Shown here: piece after piece, positions 24,001 through 35,782 of the stretch
How positions within the stretch are numbered: the first letter of the stretch is position 1
Layout of the letters: every line of letters begins with the position of its first letter
From: Macrosoma leucophasiata
Taxonomy: Eukaryota > Arthropoda > Insecta > Lepidoptera > Hedylidae
Direction: 5' to 3'
DNA: 64,000 nt
Assembly: GCA_036365455.1 (NCBI GenBank)
Contig: JAWQUS010000020.1
Location: 8,157,001 to 8,221,000, forward strand
Translations under genes and position numbers: made by a program
Notes under the pieces: model-generated
The model's input: the letters and a program-made list of their open reading frames with translations, nothing else
Database searches by the model: none
Told to the model about the DNA's origin: nothing

Positions 24001-24172
24001 TTAACTGCTGCCTAGTCATCTTAAATAAATGTTTACGTATTCAGTGGTCATTTCAAGATAATATCGTAATAACAGCAAAAACACGACTTACCGATATTAC
24101 ATATGGTTCATTTAATGTGAATATAAGAAAAACCATTATAAAGGAAACAAATGTTTTATGATTTGCAATCAT
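18027..24172 (-). CDS. OBP-B, classic odorant-binding protein
   Basis: Five coding exons on the minus strand: 24172-24092, 24019-23944, 23396-23308, 21758-21647 and 18115-18027; 447 nt, 148 aa. Exon 1 is a 27-codon signal-peptide exon ([20 protein letters not shown]...). The mature chain starts [17 protein letters not shown]. Spacing C1-26-C2-3-C3-40-C4-10-C5-8-C6 is exact, with six cysteines in the mature part and no extra. Other conserved marks are [27 protein letters not shown] and the terminal NFIFP. Exon sizes 2-5 equal those of A, C, D and E. Intron 4 is 3.5 kb because of a nested hAT/LINE/SINE insertion and a family Z repeat, yet splice sites are intact. A secreted ligand carrier by family; ligand unknown. 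Confidence 0.94.
18188..18485 (+). mobile_element. family Z (Zenon-like LINE tail) copy
   Basis: Runs from TTTTACTGGTGGTAGAGCTC to CTTGTTTGCAGCTTTATTAT, matching 36683-36991 throughout. It lies in intron 4 of OBP-B. No coding capacity. Confidence 0.7.
19215..20450 (-). mobile_element. LINE reverse transcriptase fragment (family R)
   Basis: On the minus strand, residues read [18 protein letters not shown], then [15 protein letters not shown] and [12 protein letters not shown], the RT core of a jockey/CR1-type LINE. The usual YADD catalytic box appears as YTDD. Downstream frames encode the usual C-terminal segment ([20 protein letters not shown]...) in a shifted frame. The 5' end is truncated at about 20450 and the 3' tail ends in short A runs near 19215. 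Inactive. Confidence 0.82.
20609..20974 (+). mobile_element. 5S rRNA-derived SINE, copy 2
   Basis: Same family as 15752-16125: GATTAAGCGATACGGGTGCG, then GTGTGACGGGTGACCACTAG, body and ATT-repeat end. The 5S part is more mutated. A short TCATCT motif on each side may be the target duplication. Nested in the hAT. Confidence 0.7.
21841..22022 (-). mobile_element. Helitron-like element in intron 3 of OBP-B
   Basis: Near-identical to 10236-10428; ends GCGAAGCCGCGGGCTACAG then CTAG on the minus strand, CTAG at 21841-21844. It starts 83 bases from exon 4. Confidence 0.6.
22023..23307. other. remainder of OBP-B intron 3
   Basis: AT-rich sequence without recognised repeat or gene. A short, weakly coding-like segment at 22600-22790 has no splice support. 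Confidence 0.4.
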
Positions 24173-24233
24173 TCCGGCAATTTGTTTCTCTAAGCTCCGA
24201 AACAAAGTGGTCTTAACAACTTTGTTGGTAGTG

Positions 24234-24240
24234 TTTTATA
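24234..24240 (-). promoter_or_regulatory. TATA box of OBP-B
   Basis: TATAAAA on the minus strand about 62 nt upstream of ATG 24172. No clear initiator was found about 30 nt downstream. Confidence 0.45.
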
Positions 24241-24769
24241 AAAAAAAACTTAATTACTATTCAGAAGTGTTAATTCTGGTGCGTCGTTTTTCCAAGTATT
24301 TCTGCAGAAGCGCCAAGTTCGACCTTTTATTTTTTTCTTTTTTATCTTTCTATTTATTATTATTATTCTATATAAAGTGACAAACAAAAAATATAAAAGG
24401 TGTTAAATAATTATATAAATTGGTTGTATATTTATTTGATTTCGAAAATGAAGACTACGGTACATTACTCAAAATTTCGAAATAATAATAGGTATTCCAT
24501 TTTGGATTATTTTATCTTTTATTATTACGTTCTAATCATAAAATACATCTTACATAAACAGCTATCAAATTCAATACAACTTTATTTTACTCACTTTATC
24601 AATAAAGATTTTATGAATTCACAAGTACTTGGGCTATCTTAAACAAAAACAAACAGCAATACCATGACAAATTGCCGCTTAAACGGATAATAACAACCTA
24701 TGTCAAGATACTGGAACGCCTTTTTGCTGCTGTATTCTTTGATTAACAACATCACATGACGTAGGTAAA

Positions 24770-24790
24770 AAGTCATGATTATCATGACTT
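24770..24790. repeat. perfect palindrome just downstream of OBP-C stop
   Basis: AAGTCATGAT-T-ATCATGACTT: 10-base arms with a single central base, 23 bases past the OBP-C stop codon, so within its 3' untranslated region. It could fold as a hairpin in the mRNA. Confidence 0.85.
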
Positions 24791-24813
24791 AATTTTTCTT
24801 CTCATTCATAATC

Positions 24814-27800
24814 TTAGGGAAATATAAAACTGGAAGGATCAGATTCGTATACGCATTTTACTGCGTGAAATATTCCTTCACACCTGTCGCTGTACTTGTC
24901 CTCTGAAAAAATACATGTGATTAGTCAAACTGTCCTTAAGATGGTTTTAAACTCAGTTAATTAATATTTTCATCGTTATCCTAATTTCATATATACATTG
25001 GTTAATTTGAAAATATCCCGGTTGCATGGTGGTATAGGTATAATACTTATAGGGTTTGAGAGCGTTGGCACTAACGAAAACCTAAGTTAATAATCAAATG
25101 GCAAAAGCCTTTATTTCTGACGTAACCATTTGCCAAAATATTAAATACGTTTATCAAATTCCTATTATTATATTTATTTATCACAAAAAAAACTCTGTAT
25201 CACCAACCAGATCAGATTTTGTTTCGACCAATGTGAACAGTAGGAAAGCTTTTTGCCACTTTTATGTTACAAAGTGATCCAAGAAAATGTTTATATTATA
25301 GTTTAATTTACACTCAGATTTGATCACAATCAGGGCTGAACGTTTAACCTATATATCTTTTTCTAAATACGTACGTATTTCAATGCATTTTTCTACGTAG
25401 GACTTAACTTTATCTTTCAATTCCGGAGGGTACATAATGTCTATCTGTTTCGATATCAGTTCTCTGTCAAGTCGTTCGTTTTTCACCTGAAATTTTGACA
25501 AATATTAAAGAAAAATCAAACATTTACTGGTAAATCCCAGTGTCGGAGCTCGAGGATGAAGATACTACCGCATTACCGAATATATCTGTTGTAAAAGGTG
25601 TCGTAGGTAGCGGTCGGGTAGTGTGATGGGTGACCGCTAGGGGCAAATTAAATGCGCGTTTCCGTGCTTCGGAGGGCACGTTAAGCCGTCGGTTCCGGTT
25701 GCTATCGATCGATAGCAGTCGTTAAACCTTGTCGGAGGCCTTATGGGCGGTTTGAAAACATCCGACATCGGGTTAGCCACTAACCTACCCAACTCCACCA
25801 ATTCGCATTGGAGCAGCGTGGTGGAGTAAGTTCCAGGCCTCCCCCCAAAAAGGGGAGAGGCTCGTGCCCAGCAGTGGGACGTATAATGGGTTGCCATTAT
25901 TATATTTTATAAAAGATAGTGTTCAGCACTATCATTTTTCGATTAGATAGTAATGTATGAACTATCACAAAAGCAAACTAATTTAGGTACCTACTGTACC
26001 TATACATGTTATCCACCGTCATATCAAGAATAAATTACTATGGGTTTAGATTTATGTCAGACATAATTACTGATGGTTATTATATGCAATCGAAATGAAT
26101 AAATGAATAGGTCCTTAAGGTTAATTTTATCATTATGTTTTATGATTCCACGTCGGTACTTCACCGAAGTGAAATCACAAATTACGTACGTGAATTATAA
26201 TTTATGATATTATATTTTATTATCATGATGAATGTAGAAGAGGCGTGGCAGGTATTAGCAGAGATGTGTGCGAATCTTTCCAATCGAAATAAGTGCATAA
26301 GTGATAGGTATTCCTACTCCTAGTGCTCCATCCTTTAGCTCAACCGTCCGTTATATTGATCGATTTAGCTACGTTATCAGATTTTATTTTGCCAATTAGT
26401 AGGTACCTCCTAAGAAAAAAGAAATAACGATAATCTCTTTCGCTCTCTTACCGCCTACGGAAACAATACATGGTAATCACAATTGTTCTCATAGGTGGCA
26501 CAAGTAGAATATAAACCTAGCCAAGACAAAATTGATTAAAGCGATGTCCAGAAATGCTTACTTGACCAGCTTTTATAAGGAGTCTGGGCAAAATATTAAT
26601 ATTCGATTTAGAATGCATTCCAAATTACAAACTCAATTTCAAAACGAAATATAGAATTAAAAACTTAGTTCCAAAATTGTAAAAACAAATGAAAAAAATA
26701 CAGATAAATAGAACGCTACTTTATTCTGTTTGCCACCTTAATTACATTAAAAAAAACTTACTTAGGTACATAACTTACGGAAGCCAGTTTTTGACGATAT
26801 TTAATATCTCTGAAAAAGTTATAAACATAGGTAGATATTACAGTTCCAACAGTAGGTATTAAAAGTCTTTTTTTTTAGTTTGCCTTCTTTTGGCTGTTTT
26901 GAATTGGACGAAATATTTTTCGAGACTGAAAAAAGTTGGTCAAGAAGCACTTATTGACTAAACTACGGAGGAACCTGAACATTCATGACACTTATGACTT
27001 ATCCTTGAACACACCAAAGAAGGATTGAACCAAATTAGAAATTAATTACTTATTAGATTTTACTCACCACCAGCCCTGTTTTATAGACACAAGAAATGTA
27101 ACACATAACATTGTGCTCTTCAATGAACACACCTTGCTCGATTTGACCCACCTTTTCTGAAAGTTATATCAGACAAGTTATCTTGCAGTTTTACACCTAG
27201 TAGGCACAGGTTATAAAGTAGGTAATTTACTCGGTACTCTAATTGCAGCAGGTAGTTCTACTACACCAGGGTCAGAATTTTGAGAAACTCTTCAACGTTT
27301 TGAAGACTATGATCCGTTCGTTTGTATTAATTAGAGTTAATTCAAAACCCATTCAAAACCCCTTCGACGGTTATCACAAGCCCGGCATTCTGTCAAATAT
27401 GTACCTAACTAAAGACCATACTGACAAAACAAAAGATCTTTGTAATTTATTTGCAAATATTTTAAATCTGATTATAACCCCTCTCGGTCCACAAACTTGG
27501 AAACCATTACCTCTTTTACAATATGATAGCCATTAATTAATTACAAATTATTAAAGATAATTTTGTCTATAATAATTTTTAAGGTGGCAATAACAGGCGA
27601 ATTATAGACGTTTTCATGAAGGGCTCAATTAAACTTTGACAATCTCTTTACACAAGTAAGTACACAAGCGTTTTTCACGTTTAAAATATGCCTGAAAAAG
27701 AAATCTTACCATCTTTAACTCCCGTTTTGGGCATGCACTGATTTTTAAATATTGTCATCGTCTTCTTTACTTGCACTCTTGACATCTAAAATAAAATTCA

Positions 27801-27987
27801 CCTTTTACACGATTCACGATTTTCTTACAAAGTGATTATTATAATATAGGATTTTTGATAAATTTAGTTAGGTATATTTTGCAATTTAAAATATTATAAA
27901 ATTAAATAAAAAGCATAAATGTCTTACCGCTGCAGCACTCTTCGTACCTATTAATACCAATATCACAAATAAAACAAATCGATGCAT
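24814..27987 (-). CDS. OBP-C, classic odorant-binding protein, divergent
   Basis: Five exons on the minus strand: 27987-27928, 27785-27710, 27156-27068, 25486-25375 and 24902-24814; 426 nt, 141 aa. The signal peptide exon has 20 codons (MHRFVLFVILVLIGTKSAAA). The mature chain starts MSRVQVKKTMTIFKNQC, so the RQQLK motif of A, B and D is altered. Cysteines C1-26-C2-3-C3-40-C4-10-C5-8-C6 are intact (CYISC, VEKC, DRC, VKC). The C5-C6 loop is EGIFHAVK instead of EASYWTAK, and the end is SFIFP. These changes in the ligand-pocket and C-terminal region suggest a different ligand range (inference). Confidence 0.92.
25525..25570 (+). mobile_element. family Z fragment
   Basis: CCAGTGTCGGAGCTCGAGGA and TACTACCGCATTACCGAATA resemble the 5' part of family Z. 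It abuts the 5S-SINE that follows. Confidence 0.4.
25604..25905 (+). mobile_element. 5S rRNA-derived SINE, copy 3, 5'-truncated
   Basis: Starts within the 5S-like region (GCGGTCGGGTAGTGTGATGG, GTGACCGCTAG) and continues through the same LINE-like tail to an ATT-rich end. It lies in intron 3 of OBP-C. Confidence 0.75.
25906..27067. other. remainder of OBP-C intron 3
   Basis: AT-rich, nothing recognised. Confidence 0.4.
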
Positions 27988-28062
27988 TTTTTTAACAAAA
28001 AAATATAATAAAGAGTGAATGGCGATAAAACAATATGACAGTAGTTCGGTTTTTGGAGAACT

Positions 28063-28095
28063 AATGTGAAAAACCACAACAGTCGAATTTAAATA
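28063..28095 (-). promoter_or_regulatory. candidate core promoter of OBP-C
   Basis: TATTTAAA at 28095-28088 and a CATTAGTT initiator-like site near 28063, spaced about 32 nt, roughly 75-105 nt upstream of ATG 27987. Confidence 0.35.
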
Positions 28096-28439
28096 TTCGT
28101 CAAAATTATCCACTAATCAACAATAAGGCTACTCTTTAAAACTGCTTATTAGATTAATAGTATGTTATCAAAACGTTTACTTCTATTTAATGAAATGATC
28201 ATTCTAAAAACCATTGCTAAAAAATTACACGGCAGGCATTTAAATAACATCAATATCAGGTTTGAATAATTAAATCTTCTAGAATATAAAAAAACTGTTT
28301 TTAATTAATATGTATTCTTTGCACTGAGGTTTAAAGTTGCCATTCAAAGTGGCACTGTGTGGTAGTCTTCTGGGCACATTACCACATGAGGAGAGCGATA
28401 TGTAGGTCTACGATACCTACCAGTATGTAGGTAAAATTA

Positions 28440-28760
28440 CCTATCATCATCATCACTCCAGCCGATGTACGTTCACTGTTGGACAGTGCCTTCACCAAAG
28501 AAGCCCATAACAGCATTGTGTGTCATTAGGCGAGAATATGCCATAATCACCACGCTTGGCAGGCGGTTTGGCTATCGCAGTGTGGTAGTTTTGTCGCGGG
28601 ACGCTGCTGGGATGTATACCGCCCTATTGGAATGGTTTGACCGCCATTGTTCGGTTGACTGACCGCACCAGTGGAAGAATTCTCTTCCAGTAGAAGAACA
28701 TTCTTCCGCTGGTGGGCGGTGGGGTCGTCACATCCCGACGCCTACCTGGCCTAAATTACC
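28440..28760 (+). mobile_element. lepidopteran LINE-tail repeat (RTE-like), fragment
   Basis: Contains CAGCCGATGTACGTTCACTG and CCATAATCACCACGCTTGGC. The latter block recurs at 41995-42020, marking an interspersed family. No coding frame survives. Family assignment is tentative. Confidence 0.45.
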
Positions 28761-29042
28761 CATATGGCTTTGTAAATGTAATGTTATTAAATGGTGAAAC
28801 CATAGGTGGTACATTCTGTGTATATGTAGGTATTAGTATGTTATATCATTCAGTATTATACTTAAATGTATCTAATTAATTAATTATTTAAGGAGCTATG
28901 TATCACTTTGCACTGTACTTACCATCAACCTCAATAAAACCACTATTGAATAATAACACTGTCAACACCTACCTACATGAAAATAATGAAAAATATGTAT
29001 GAATAATGTGTTAAGAAAAATATCGCTAATGGATATGACATT

Positions 29043-29810
29043 TTACATAATCTATACATATAATAAAACAGTGAAACCCGCGTGTCTGTACATTGTATAT
29101 TTTTACGAAAAACTAATTGGGGGCGATGTTAAAATAGTATTGGAACACTTTTCAATGATTTTTTATTTTATTGTCTGTCTGTTTGTCTGTTTGTCCTTTT
29201 GTCCAGGCTAATCTCCGAAGATACTGGACGGATTCGAATGAAACTTTTTGTGGTGTATAGATACTAAGCCTGGTCAACATTTAGGCTACTTTTTACTGTG
29301 GGAAAATCCCTCATTCCCACGGGAATCTCTACATTTAATAAAATCGTAGGAAAGTCAAAACTGTACATTGAATATTTTTTAAAAGAATACTTGGGACGTG
29401 ATCTACAATAGAAATCAAAGCCAAAAATATAGTTTTCAGATTTTTAGTCTGTTTGTCTGTATGTATGTCCGGGCTAAACTAAAAAAGTACCTACTAAATG
29501 GCACCTGTTAGCAATATTCATGGAAAAATTTGAAGTAAATTTTGCATGAATATTACTAACAGGTCCGGTCAACATATAGGCTACATATTATCACGCTATC
29601 TCCTATGGGGGAAGAGCTGTAAATCTTTAAAATCGTAGGCAAGTCAAAACTGTACATTATTTTTTTGTTTTAAAGAATACTTGGGGCGTGTTCTACTATC
29701 GATATCGAAGCCAAATATAGTGTTTGTTTTGTCTGTTGTTGTTTGTCTGTATGTATGTGCGAGCTAAACTCAAAAAGTAATGGATCTTAATGGATTTACT
29801 TCAAATTTTG
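29043..29810 (+). mobile_element. Helitron-like repeat with internal duplications
   Basis: Shows TTTTGTCTGTCTGTTTGTCTG, GGTCAACATATAGGCTACATA and repeats of the block GTCAAAACTGTACATT at 29355 and 29643. It resembles the 5' part of non-autonomous Helitrons in this window and runs directly into the helicase fossil. Confidence 0.5.
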
Positions 29811-29829
29811 CATGAATATCCGAGAATTT

Positions 29830-31737
29830 TCGAGGACACCGCATTGGGTAAGGTTTATAGGTACCGTGCATTCAAATAATGGCGAAAGCTATTCCCTGCG
29901 GTTGTCACTTCACACAGTCCGAGGCCCCACGTATTTCACTTTTCTGAGGACACTTGATAGCGTGGAGTATCCCACTTACCGCGCAGCCTGCGTAGCCTTC
30001 ACCTTCTCGACGGTTACCAAAACTGGGATTACACTCTCGCGGAGGCAAGCGTCAGTAACTTCACGCCTGTAATCCCCGAAGGGGTAGGCAGAGGTAAATG
30101 CATGCATTCAATCATACATGCAAACACCCACGACTCGCCGGTTACGTTTTGACCCATGTAACAGGTGGCGAACCTGTTGCCATCTCCGGGCACATTACCA
30201 AACTCCGGGGTACTGGGAAACTTCCAGAAAATTGAAAAATACCAATAGAAGCAGAGATAAAGGATTTTAAACCGTTATCCCTGATAGTCCCCGATCCGGG
30301 AATCGAACCCAGAACCTCCAGCGTAATAGTAGTGGCCTGCTACCACTGCGCTACAGCGTCAGTGACGGAGAAATATCGCCATCATCTGTCTGAAGATTTT
30401 CTACGAGCTTTGAGACACGTGCTACTGGAGACGAAGTCGAAGTAACTAATGAACGCATGCTGAACACCTGTATTAGTTCATTTCAAGATGTGGTCATTTC
30501 CACCACCGATTGAACTATCGAATATGGGTTACCAGCTCCCCAAATCATCACCGCATCAAGACCGTAGAAATTGGGAGTATAACGCTGAGACAAATTACGA
30601 TCCGGGCGAAATGACCATGTTGCTTTGTTCTCTTCAGAGCAAAAACAAATTTATGATACAGTCTTGAAAGCGTTGGGCAAAACCAGGGTAAAATGTTTTT
30701 CTCTTGGATTTTGGATGCTCCTGGTGGAACAGGAAGAACATTTTTTATCACTGGCATACTTGCAGAGGTCAGGAGGCAAGGCAAAATTGCTATTGCTGTA
30801 GCGTCGTGGGGAATTGCTGCCACACTGTTTCCGGATAGCAAGACAGTGCACACAGACCCTCTATATTTAGAGAGCGCCGAAATGACTGTTTTTGGTGTGT
30901 CATGTAACAGTGATAAAGGACACGTGCTCAAGGATTGCTCTCTGATTGTATGGGATGAGTGTACGATGGCCAATAGAAAGGCAGTTGAGGCCGTGGACAG
31001 AACCCTGCAGGACATCCGCAGGAACGAACATTTGAGTGGGCGGTGTCACATTACTGTTCACTGACAATTTCCGGCAAACGCTTCCCGTACCAACGCTGCG
31101 CTTGACCATTAATATGAGAGCTCGGCTCGACGACAATGCACGTGCTCAAGAATTTTCCGACGTCCTTCTAAGTCTTCGCGGAAGCACTCTACCAGAAGAG
31201 AGAGGTGGATAGGTGGTGAGTTCAGAGTCTCTCGACAGAGATGTATCCAGGTGAGAAGAACTCATTCTCGGTGTCTACGGGGACATTAGTCGTATACCGC
31301 ACCAGCAGAATACGACGTTTTGGGTGTGTAAGCGGGCCATTTTGACGCCCAAAAATTATCTGGCTGCAGCAATTAATAGGCAAGGAAGTGGTCTATACTT
31401 CCATAAATACTGTCGTTGAGCAAGATGACGCCACACATTATCCCATGGTATTTCTGAACTTCCTGTCAGCAAGCGGACTTCCATCGCATACCATCAAGCT
31501 GAAGGTAGGTGTCCCGATTATGCTGCTTCGGAACTTATCACCTCCGAAGTTGTATAATGGGACCCGGCATTGGCTATTTATACCATGCATTTCCCTCATA
31601 CCGCATAACTACACATTCCAGTTCAAGCGCGTACAGTTGAATGTTTACTTCGCGATGACCATCAATAAGTCGCTGGGGCAGACAACAGTTTGGTGCTGTA
31701 GAGCCTTTACGCAGACGACGTTGCGGGCAGCTGCTAG
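29830..31737 (+). pseudogene. decayed Helitron helicase
   Basis: Frames pieced along the plus strand resemble the Pif1-type helicase of Helitron Rep/helicase proteins: SLRLSLHTVRGPTYF and YPTYRAACVAF (29880-30000), ETNYDPGEM (30590), a Walker A region APGGTGRT where GGTGKT is expected, GIAATLFPDSKT, a Walker B region LIVWDECTMA (30940), NMRARLDD, KVGVPIMLLRNLSPPKLYNG (31500) and AMTINKSLGQT. The reading frame is broken by several frameshifts and stops, and by SINE d (30057-30355). The sequence closes with GGGCAGCTGCTAG|T, a Helitron 3' end. A fossil of an autonomous element. Confidence 0.82.
30057..30355 (-). mobile_element. SINE family S, copy d, with target duplication
   Basis: A full copy on the minus strand, flanked by GCGTCAGT at 30049-30056 and 30356-30363. 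It interrupts the Helitron helicase, so it inserted later. Confidence 0.88.
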
Positions 31738-31739
31738 TA

Positions 31740-32127
31740 TATGTATAAATATTATGTAGGTAAGTATGTGTATTAAACGTTTAGTGTTTGTTATTATCAC
31801 ATTAACTCCTTGAATGGAGGGGTTTTTACGAATTTCCTCATTTAACAATGAAGGCCGTTGTGGTAAAAAAGCATATGATGACAAAAGCGTAGAGCCCCAT
31901 CACAGATGTAGATTAGCCAAGATTTACCTACCTACAATAACTATTATGTCATTCTGCACTGTAATTGGTTTTAGTCAGTTGGATTGTGTCAAATGGAAAT
32001 AGACAAAAGAGTGATGGGGAGAAAGGACTTATACAGATATCAGAATAACATATTGGGATAATACAAATTTCTGAACAACAGTCTGATTTTGTCGTTCCAA
32101 AGATATCTTTATTAAATTTCCACAAAA
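31740..32127. other. spacer before OBP-D 3' end
   Basis: No gene is seen. A minus-strand AATAAA at 32113-32108 lies 15 bases past the OBP-D stop and is a likely polyadenylation signal. Confidence 0.5.
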
Positions 32128-35100
32128 TTAAGGGAATACGAAGTTCTTCGGATCATGTTCATACATGCATTTTGCGGTCCAATACGATGCTTCGCAGATG
32201 TCCTTGTACTTTTTGCCTGGAATAGATATATTTTAGTTTGCATTGGCAAGCACTTGGATTCCATGTTCCTAATATCTAATGATGGAAAACGTCGGACCGT
32301 TTATCATTTCTGAAAATTAACTGATATAATTTATGCAAAATAGGCAGGGGAGATGGCAGGTGTATGAGGAGAGATATTTGGCGGCACGCTTTCTAGCTAT
32401 CTCGTGAGGGACTTAGCTAGAAAATCCATATGTCATTTATGTCCTTAATTTATTTGGAACACAGACAATTGTCGAAAATACCCGTAAATTTTCTATTCCT
32501 AAAATATGTATCAGTAAGACATCAGTAATAGCCCGCATTGACGATCAGTTGGACTGACATAAAACTAGAATTAGGCTGGCTTTCACCAACGTTTTGATCG
32601 AGTTTAAAACTGTCCAAAAAGAAGAGTTTTAAAATTCCAAGTTAAACAGTTTTGCTACTACTATTTTTACTACTCACTACTTACTAAACGAGGTCTGATA
32701 TAAAAGTATTTGTCAATTTGAAATACCTATCAGAACTTAATGAATTATACTAATGTATAATACACTAAGTTCTGATAGGTATTACACACATAAGGTGCTA
32801 TGAAAAGTTTACGGTCAATTACTCAAGTACAGGTTGTACAGTAACTAGGTTTATGTTACGTCAGTCATATCGCGCATTAAAAAGGATTAAATAATAATGT
32901 ACCTATGCAAGGAAAACCTGACTGAGAATTGTGACGTCGCTTACCAACATCTTTGCATTTTTCGGCGGCGGCCTTCACAGCATCTTTCATATCTGGCGGA
33001 AACATAATGTCCACTTGCTTGATGACGGCCTCGTAGCTCAGCTTGTTGTTTTTGATCTATGTTTTATTTAAGTCACAGGTTACATAGTCATAAGGCATGC
33101 GATATGAATATAGAATCGCGGTCAATTGTTAGAATTTAATTATTTAAAAGTCTGTTGCTACAAAAGATGACAGATATAGGTACTTATTAGATTGGTCTTG
33201 CCGTTTGTAAAAGAGAGTATGGAACATTCTGTTGATACCTATTTATATTAATAAGTATTTTTGGACCATTTTTTATTTTATTTTGTTTACTTTGACATAT
33301 TAATCAACATATCAGTTGTTATTCGCTTTAATTTTTAATTTTGTAATTTGACCTATCACAAGCAAATTCTATTATTTCCAAGTGATTAAATAAATTTTTG
33401 AGTTTGCGTTTGAAGCATCGGGGTGACAATTTCACGGGATTCCCATACATTACAGGATAAACCATATTGCTAAGGTAATAATAATTGTCCTGAATAAAAT
33501 ACAATTTTAATCATTTCTATTATTTAAAATAATTCATAATTAACGTTTTTGAAGGTTTTCGTGGGGTTCATACATTGCAGAAATCATATTTGCGGATTTT
33601 CTCGAGTTGATTAATCGAGTTCTTTTTTACTGATTATGGCAAAATTTGTACACTCAAGAACCTAGTGACATGAGATGACAAACTTGTCAAAAGAATTGTC
33701 AATCGAAATCGCCATATTTTTAAAATACCATTTGGTGTAAATTTAACTATTTTTAAACAAAACAGACGCTGCAGACGTTACTTACAGTCCATGTCAACTG
33801 CGTACCTACTTGTTTGCCACTTTCTTTACACCAGCAATACCTATACCTAATAAGACAGTATAAATCGAATGTCTGTACCTGTACGTTAAATATTATAAAA
33901 ACAGATAGGGGGCGATTGAAGAGTAACATAAAGCACAAAAACTATTTTTAGATTTTTTTCTGTCTGTCTGTCTGGTACGTTATAACTTCGAAACTACATC
34001 AACGGATTTGAACGCGGTTTTCAAAGAAAAGGAAGTAGGTAATGGTCAATTGAAAATTTACTTCAAGTACTGCTTCAAAACTTTTAAACAGAGTATAATG
34101 CGACTAACATAGGTTACGCGAAAAGCGACCTACACGCGGGTGGAGCCGCGGGGAACAGCTAGTTTTAAAATAATTCAGATACGAAATACATACCACTTGT
34201 GTCATAGAATAAACACACGCGATGTAGCACATTACGTTCCTCTCCTCTAAGAATTTTCCCTGCTCTATTTCACCAATTTGGTCTGAAATAATAGATATTT
34301 ATGATGAGACATATAATCAGATATCTATGTATTGCCTTATCTGAACACTCATATTTTAATAATAAGTTGTGAAGGGTCTATCAATTACGTGAGATGTTTT
34401 TAGGGATTTGGCGACTAAGCCCTTTGAACTCGCGCACAGTATTTTTTTTATGTTAGGAAGGTGGCAAACAAGCATGCAGTTCACATTGATGTTAAGTGAA
34501 GACTGTTGCCTGTAGACATCTATACAAAAACCAGAGGTCAAAATGCAGATGCGTTGCCCCTCCTGAGACCTACCACCAGTATCTCAGTACCTACAAGTTT
34601 TGTGACAATTTAGGCTCTATTTTGTTTGACAGTAACTTTATTTATTGAGGAAAAATTATTAAGTAATTTTTGGTGACATCCCCTTTTGTACAAAGTAAGA
34701 TTAGTTAAGATTCCGCTCAACCTCCTCCCACACCTTAACGTCTCACGTAATTAATGAACGCTGAAATTCTTCAAAACACCAATAATCAAAAAAGTATAAT
34801 CCATAGATCAATAACATACAGACACATCCAATAAATATAAAGATTCAACATAAAAAGTATCTACCATAACATAACTGCTTGCAAATAGTCTCTCCTATAC
34901 CCAATATATTGATTAATTATCTTCAAACCAATAAAATGATCAACATACAGTTTGAACTGCCTCAGTAGCGTAGTGGTAGCAGGCCACTACTATTACGCTG
35001 GAGGTCCTGGGTTCGATTCCCGGGTCGGGGGATATTAGAGATAACGGTTTAAAATCCTTTATCTCTGCTTCTATTGGGATTTTTCCAATTTCTGGAAGTT

Positions 35101-35745
35101 GCCCAGTACCCCGGAGTTTGGTAATGTGCCCGGTGATGGCAACAGGTTCGCCACCTGTTACATGGGCCAAAACGTAACCGGCGAGTCGTGGGTGTTTGCA
35201 TGTATGATTGAATGCATGCATTTTACCTCTGCCTACCCCTTCGGGGATTACAGGCGTGAAGTTACGTTACGTATACAGTTTTAATATTATCGTAAAAGGG
35301 TATCCCCTTTTACGATAATATTAAGAAGTGTACCATTGAAATATTTTTTACAACTAAGTATTTTCTTAGGTTTTCGCGAGCAACACTCATTGAAATTGAA
35401 ATAATACTAGGTTTTATCCCGCGTAGGGATATAACTGGTTCTTCGCGAATCGAATTACGAAGTTGATTTATCAATTTTTAGCAACATTAAGTTCCAATGG
35501 GTAATAATTCCAACTCTTACCTTCGGTAACATCATTTTTCGGCATACATGATTTTTTCATAAGTTTTCCCGAATTCTTCAATTGCTGTCTCGTCATCTGA
35601 ATTGAATAATTAAGTTTTTATAAGGTTATTACCCCATTTTGATTTTACTAGAATATTGTACCAGAATTATCACGCTCACCGCATAGCCAAAGTCGAGAAA
35701 CAAAAAAATAACAACGGATGCCGCATATAACACTTGCATATTCAT
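32128..35745 (-). CDS. OBP-D, classic odorant-binding protein
   Basis: Five exons on the minus strand: 35745-35680, 35596-35521, 34282-34194, 33056-32945 and 32216-32128; 432 nt, 143 aa. The 22-codon signal exon is MNMQVLYAASVVIFLF.... The mature chain starts MTRQQLKNSGKLMKKSC. Spacing C1-26-C2-3-C3-40-C4-10-C5-8-C6 is exact. It shares [32 protein letters not shown] and the NFVFP end with A and B, and looks closest to B over the mature region ([22 protein letters not shown]). TATAAATA lies just upstream. A SINE, a Helitron and small hairpins occupy the introns without touching splice sites. Confidence 0.94.
32722..32783. repeat. 18-bp inverted repeat in OBP-D intron 4
   Basis: Arm 32722-32739 is the exact reverse complement of 32766-32783, with a 26-base spacer that is itself partly self-complementary (ATTATAC / GTATAAT). 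Confidence 0.85.
33840..34162 (+). mobile_element. Helitron in intron 3 of OBP-D
   Basis: Ends GAGCCGCGGGGAACAGCTAG|T with CTAG at 34159-34162, i.e. 31 bases inside the intron from exon 3 (edge 34194). The interior has the TCTGTCTGTCTG tract and an ACTACATCAACGGATTTGAA segment. The 5' boundary is not certain. Confidence 0.6.
34448..34585 (-). mobile_element. family Z fragment
   Basis: Minus-strand match to the 3' half of 36683-36991 (GTGGCAAACAAGCATGCAGT on the plus strand). In intron 2 of OBP-D. Confidence 0.6.
34956..35272 (+). mobile_element. SINE family S, copy e, with target duplication
   Basis: Full length with intact A box (TAGCGTAGTGG) and B box (GGTTCGATTCC). ATACAGTTT flanks it at 34945-34953 and 35273-35281. 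In intron 2 of OBP-D. Confidence 0.88.
35281..35324. repeat. perfect 20-bp inverted repeat, 4-nt loop
   Basis: Arm 35281-35300 equals the reverse complement of 35305-35324, loop TATC. It begins at the last base of the SINE target duplication. Confidence 0.9.
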
Positions 35746-35782
35746 AATGTTAGAATTCTAGGTGTAAAAAAAAACTTTTCTG

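Noticed and set aside
30548..31015. 155-codon minus-strand frame
   Set aside because: Antisense shadow of the Helitron helicase pseudogene, whose plus-strand frames carry the conserved motifs.
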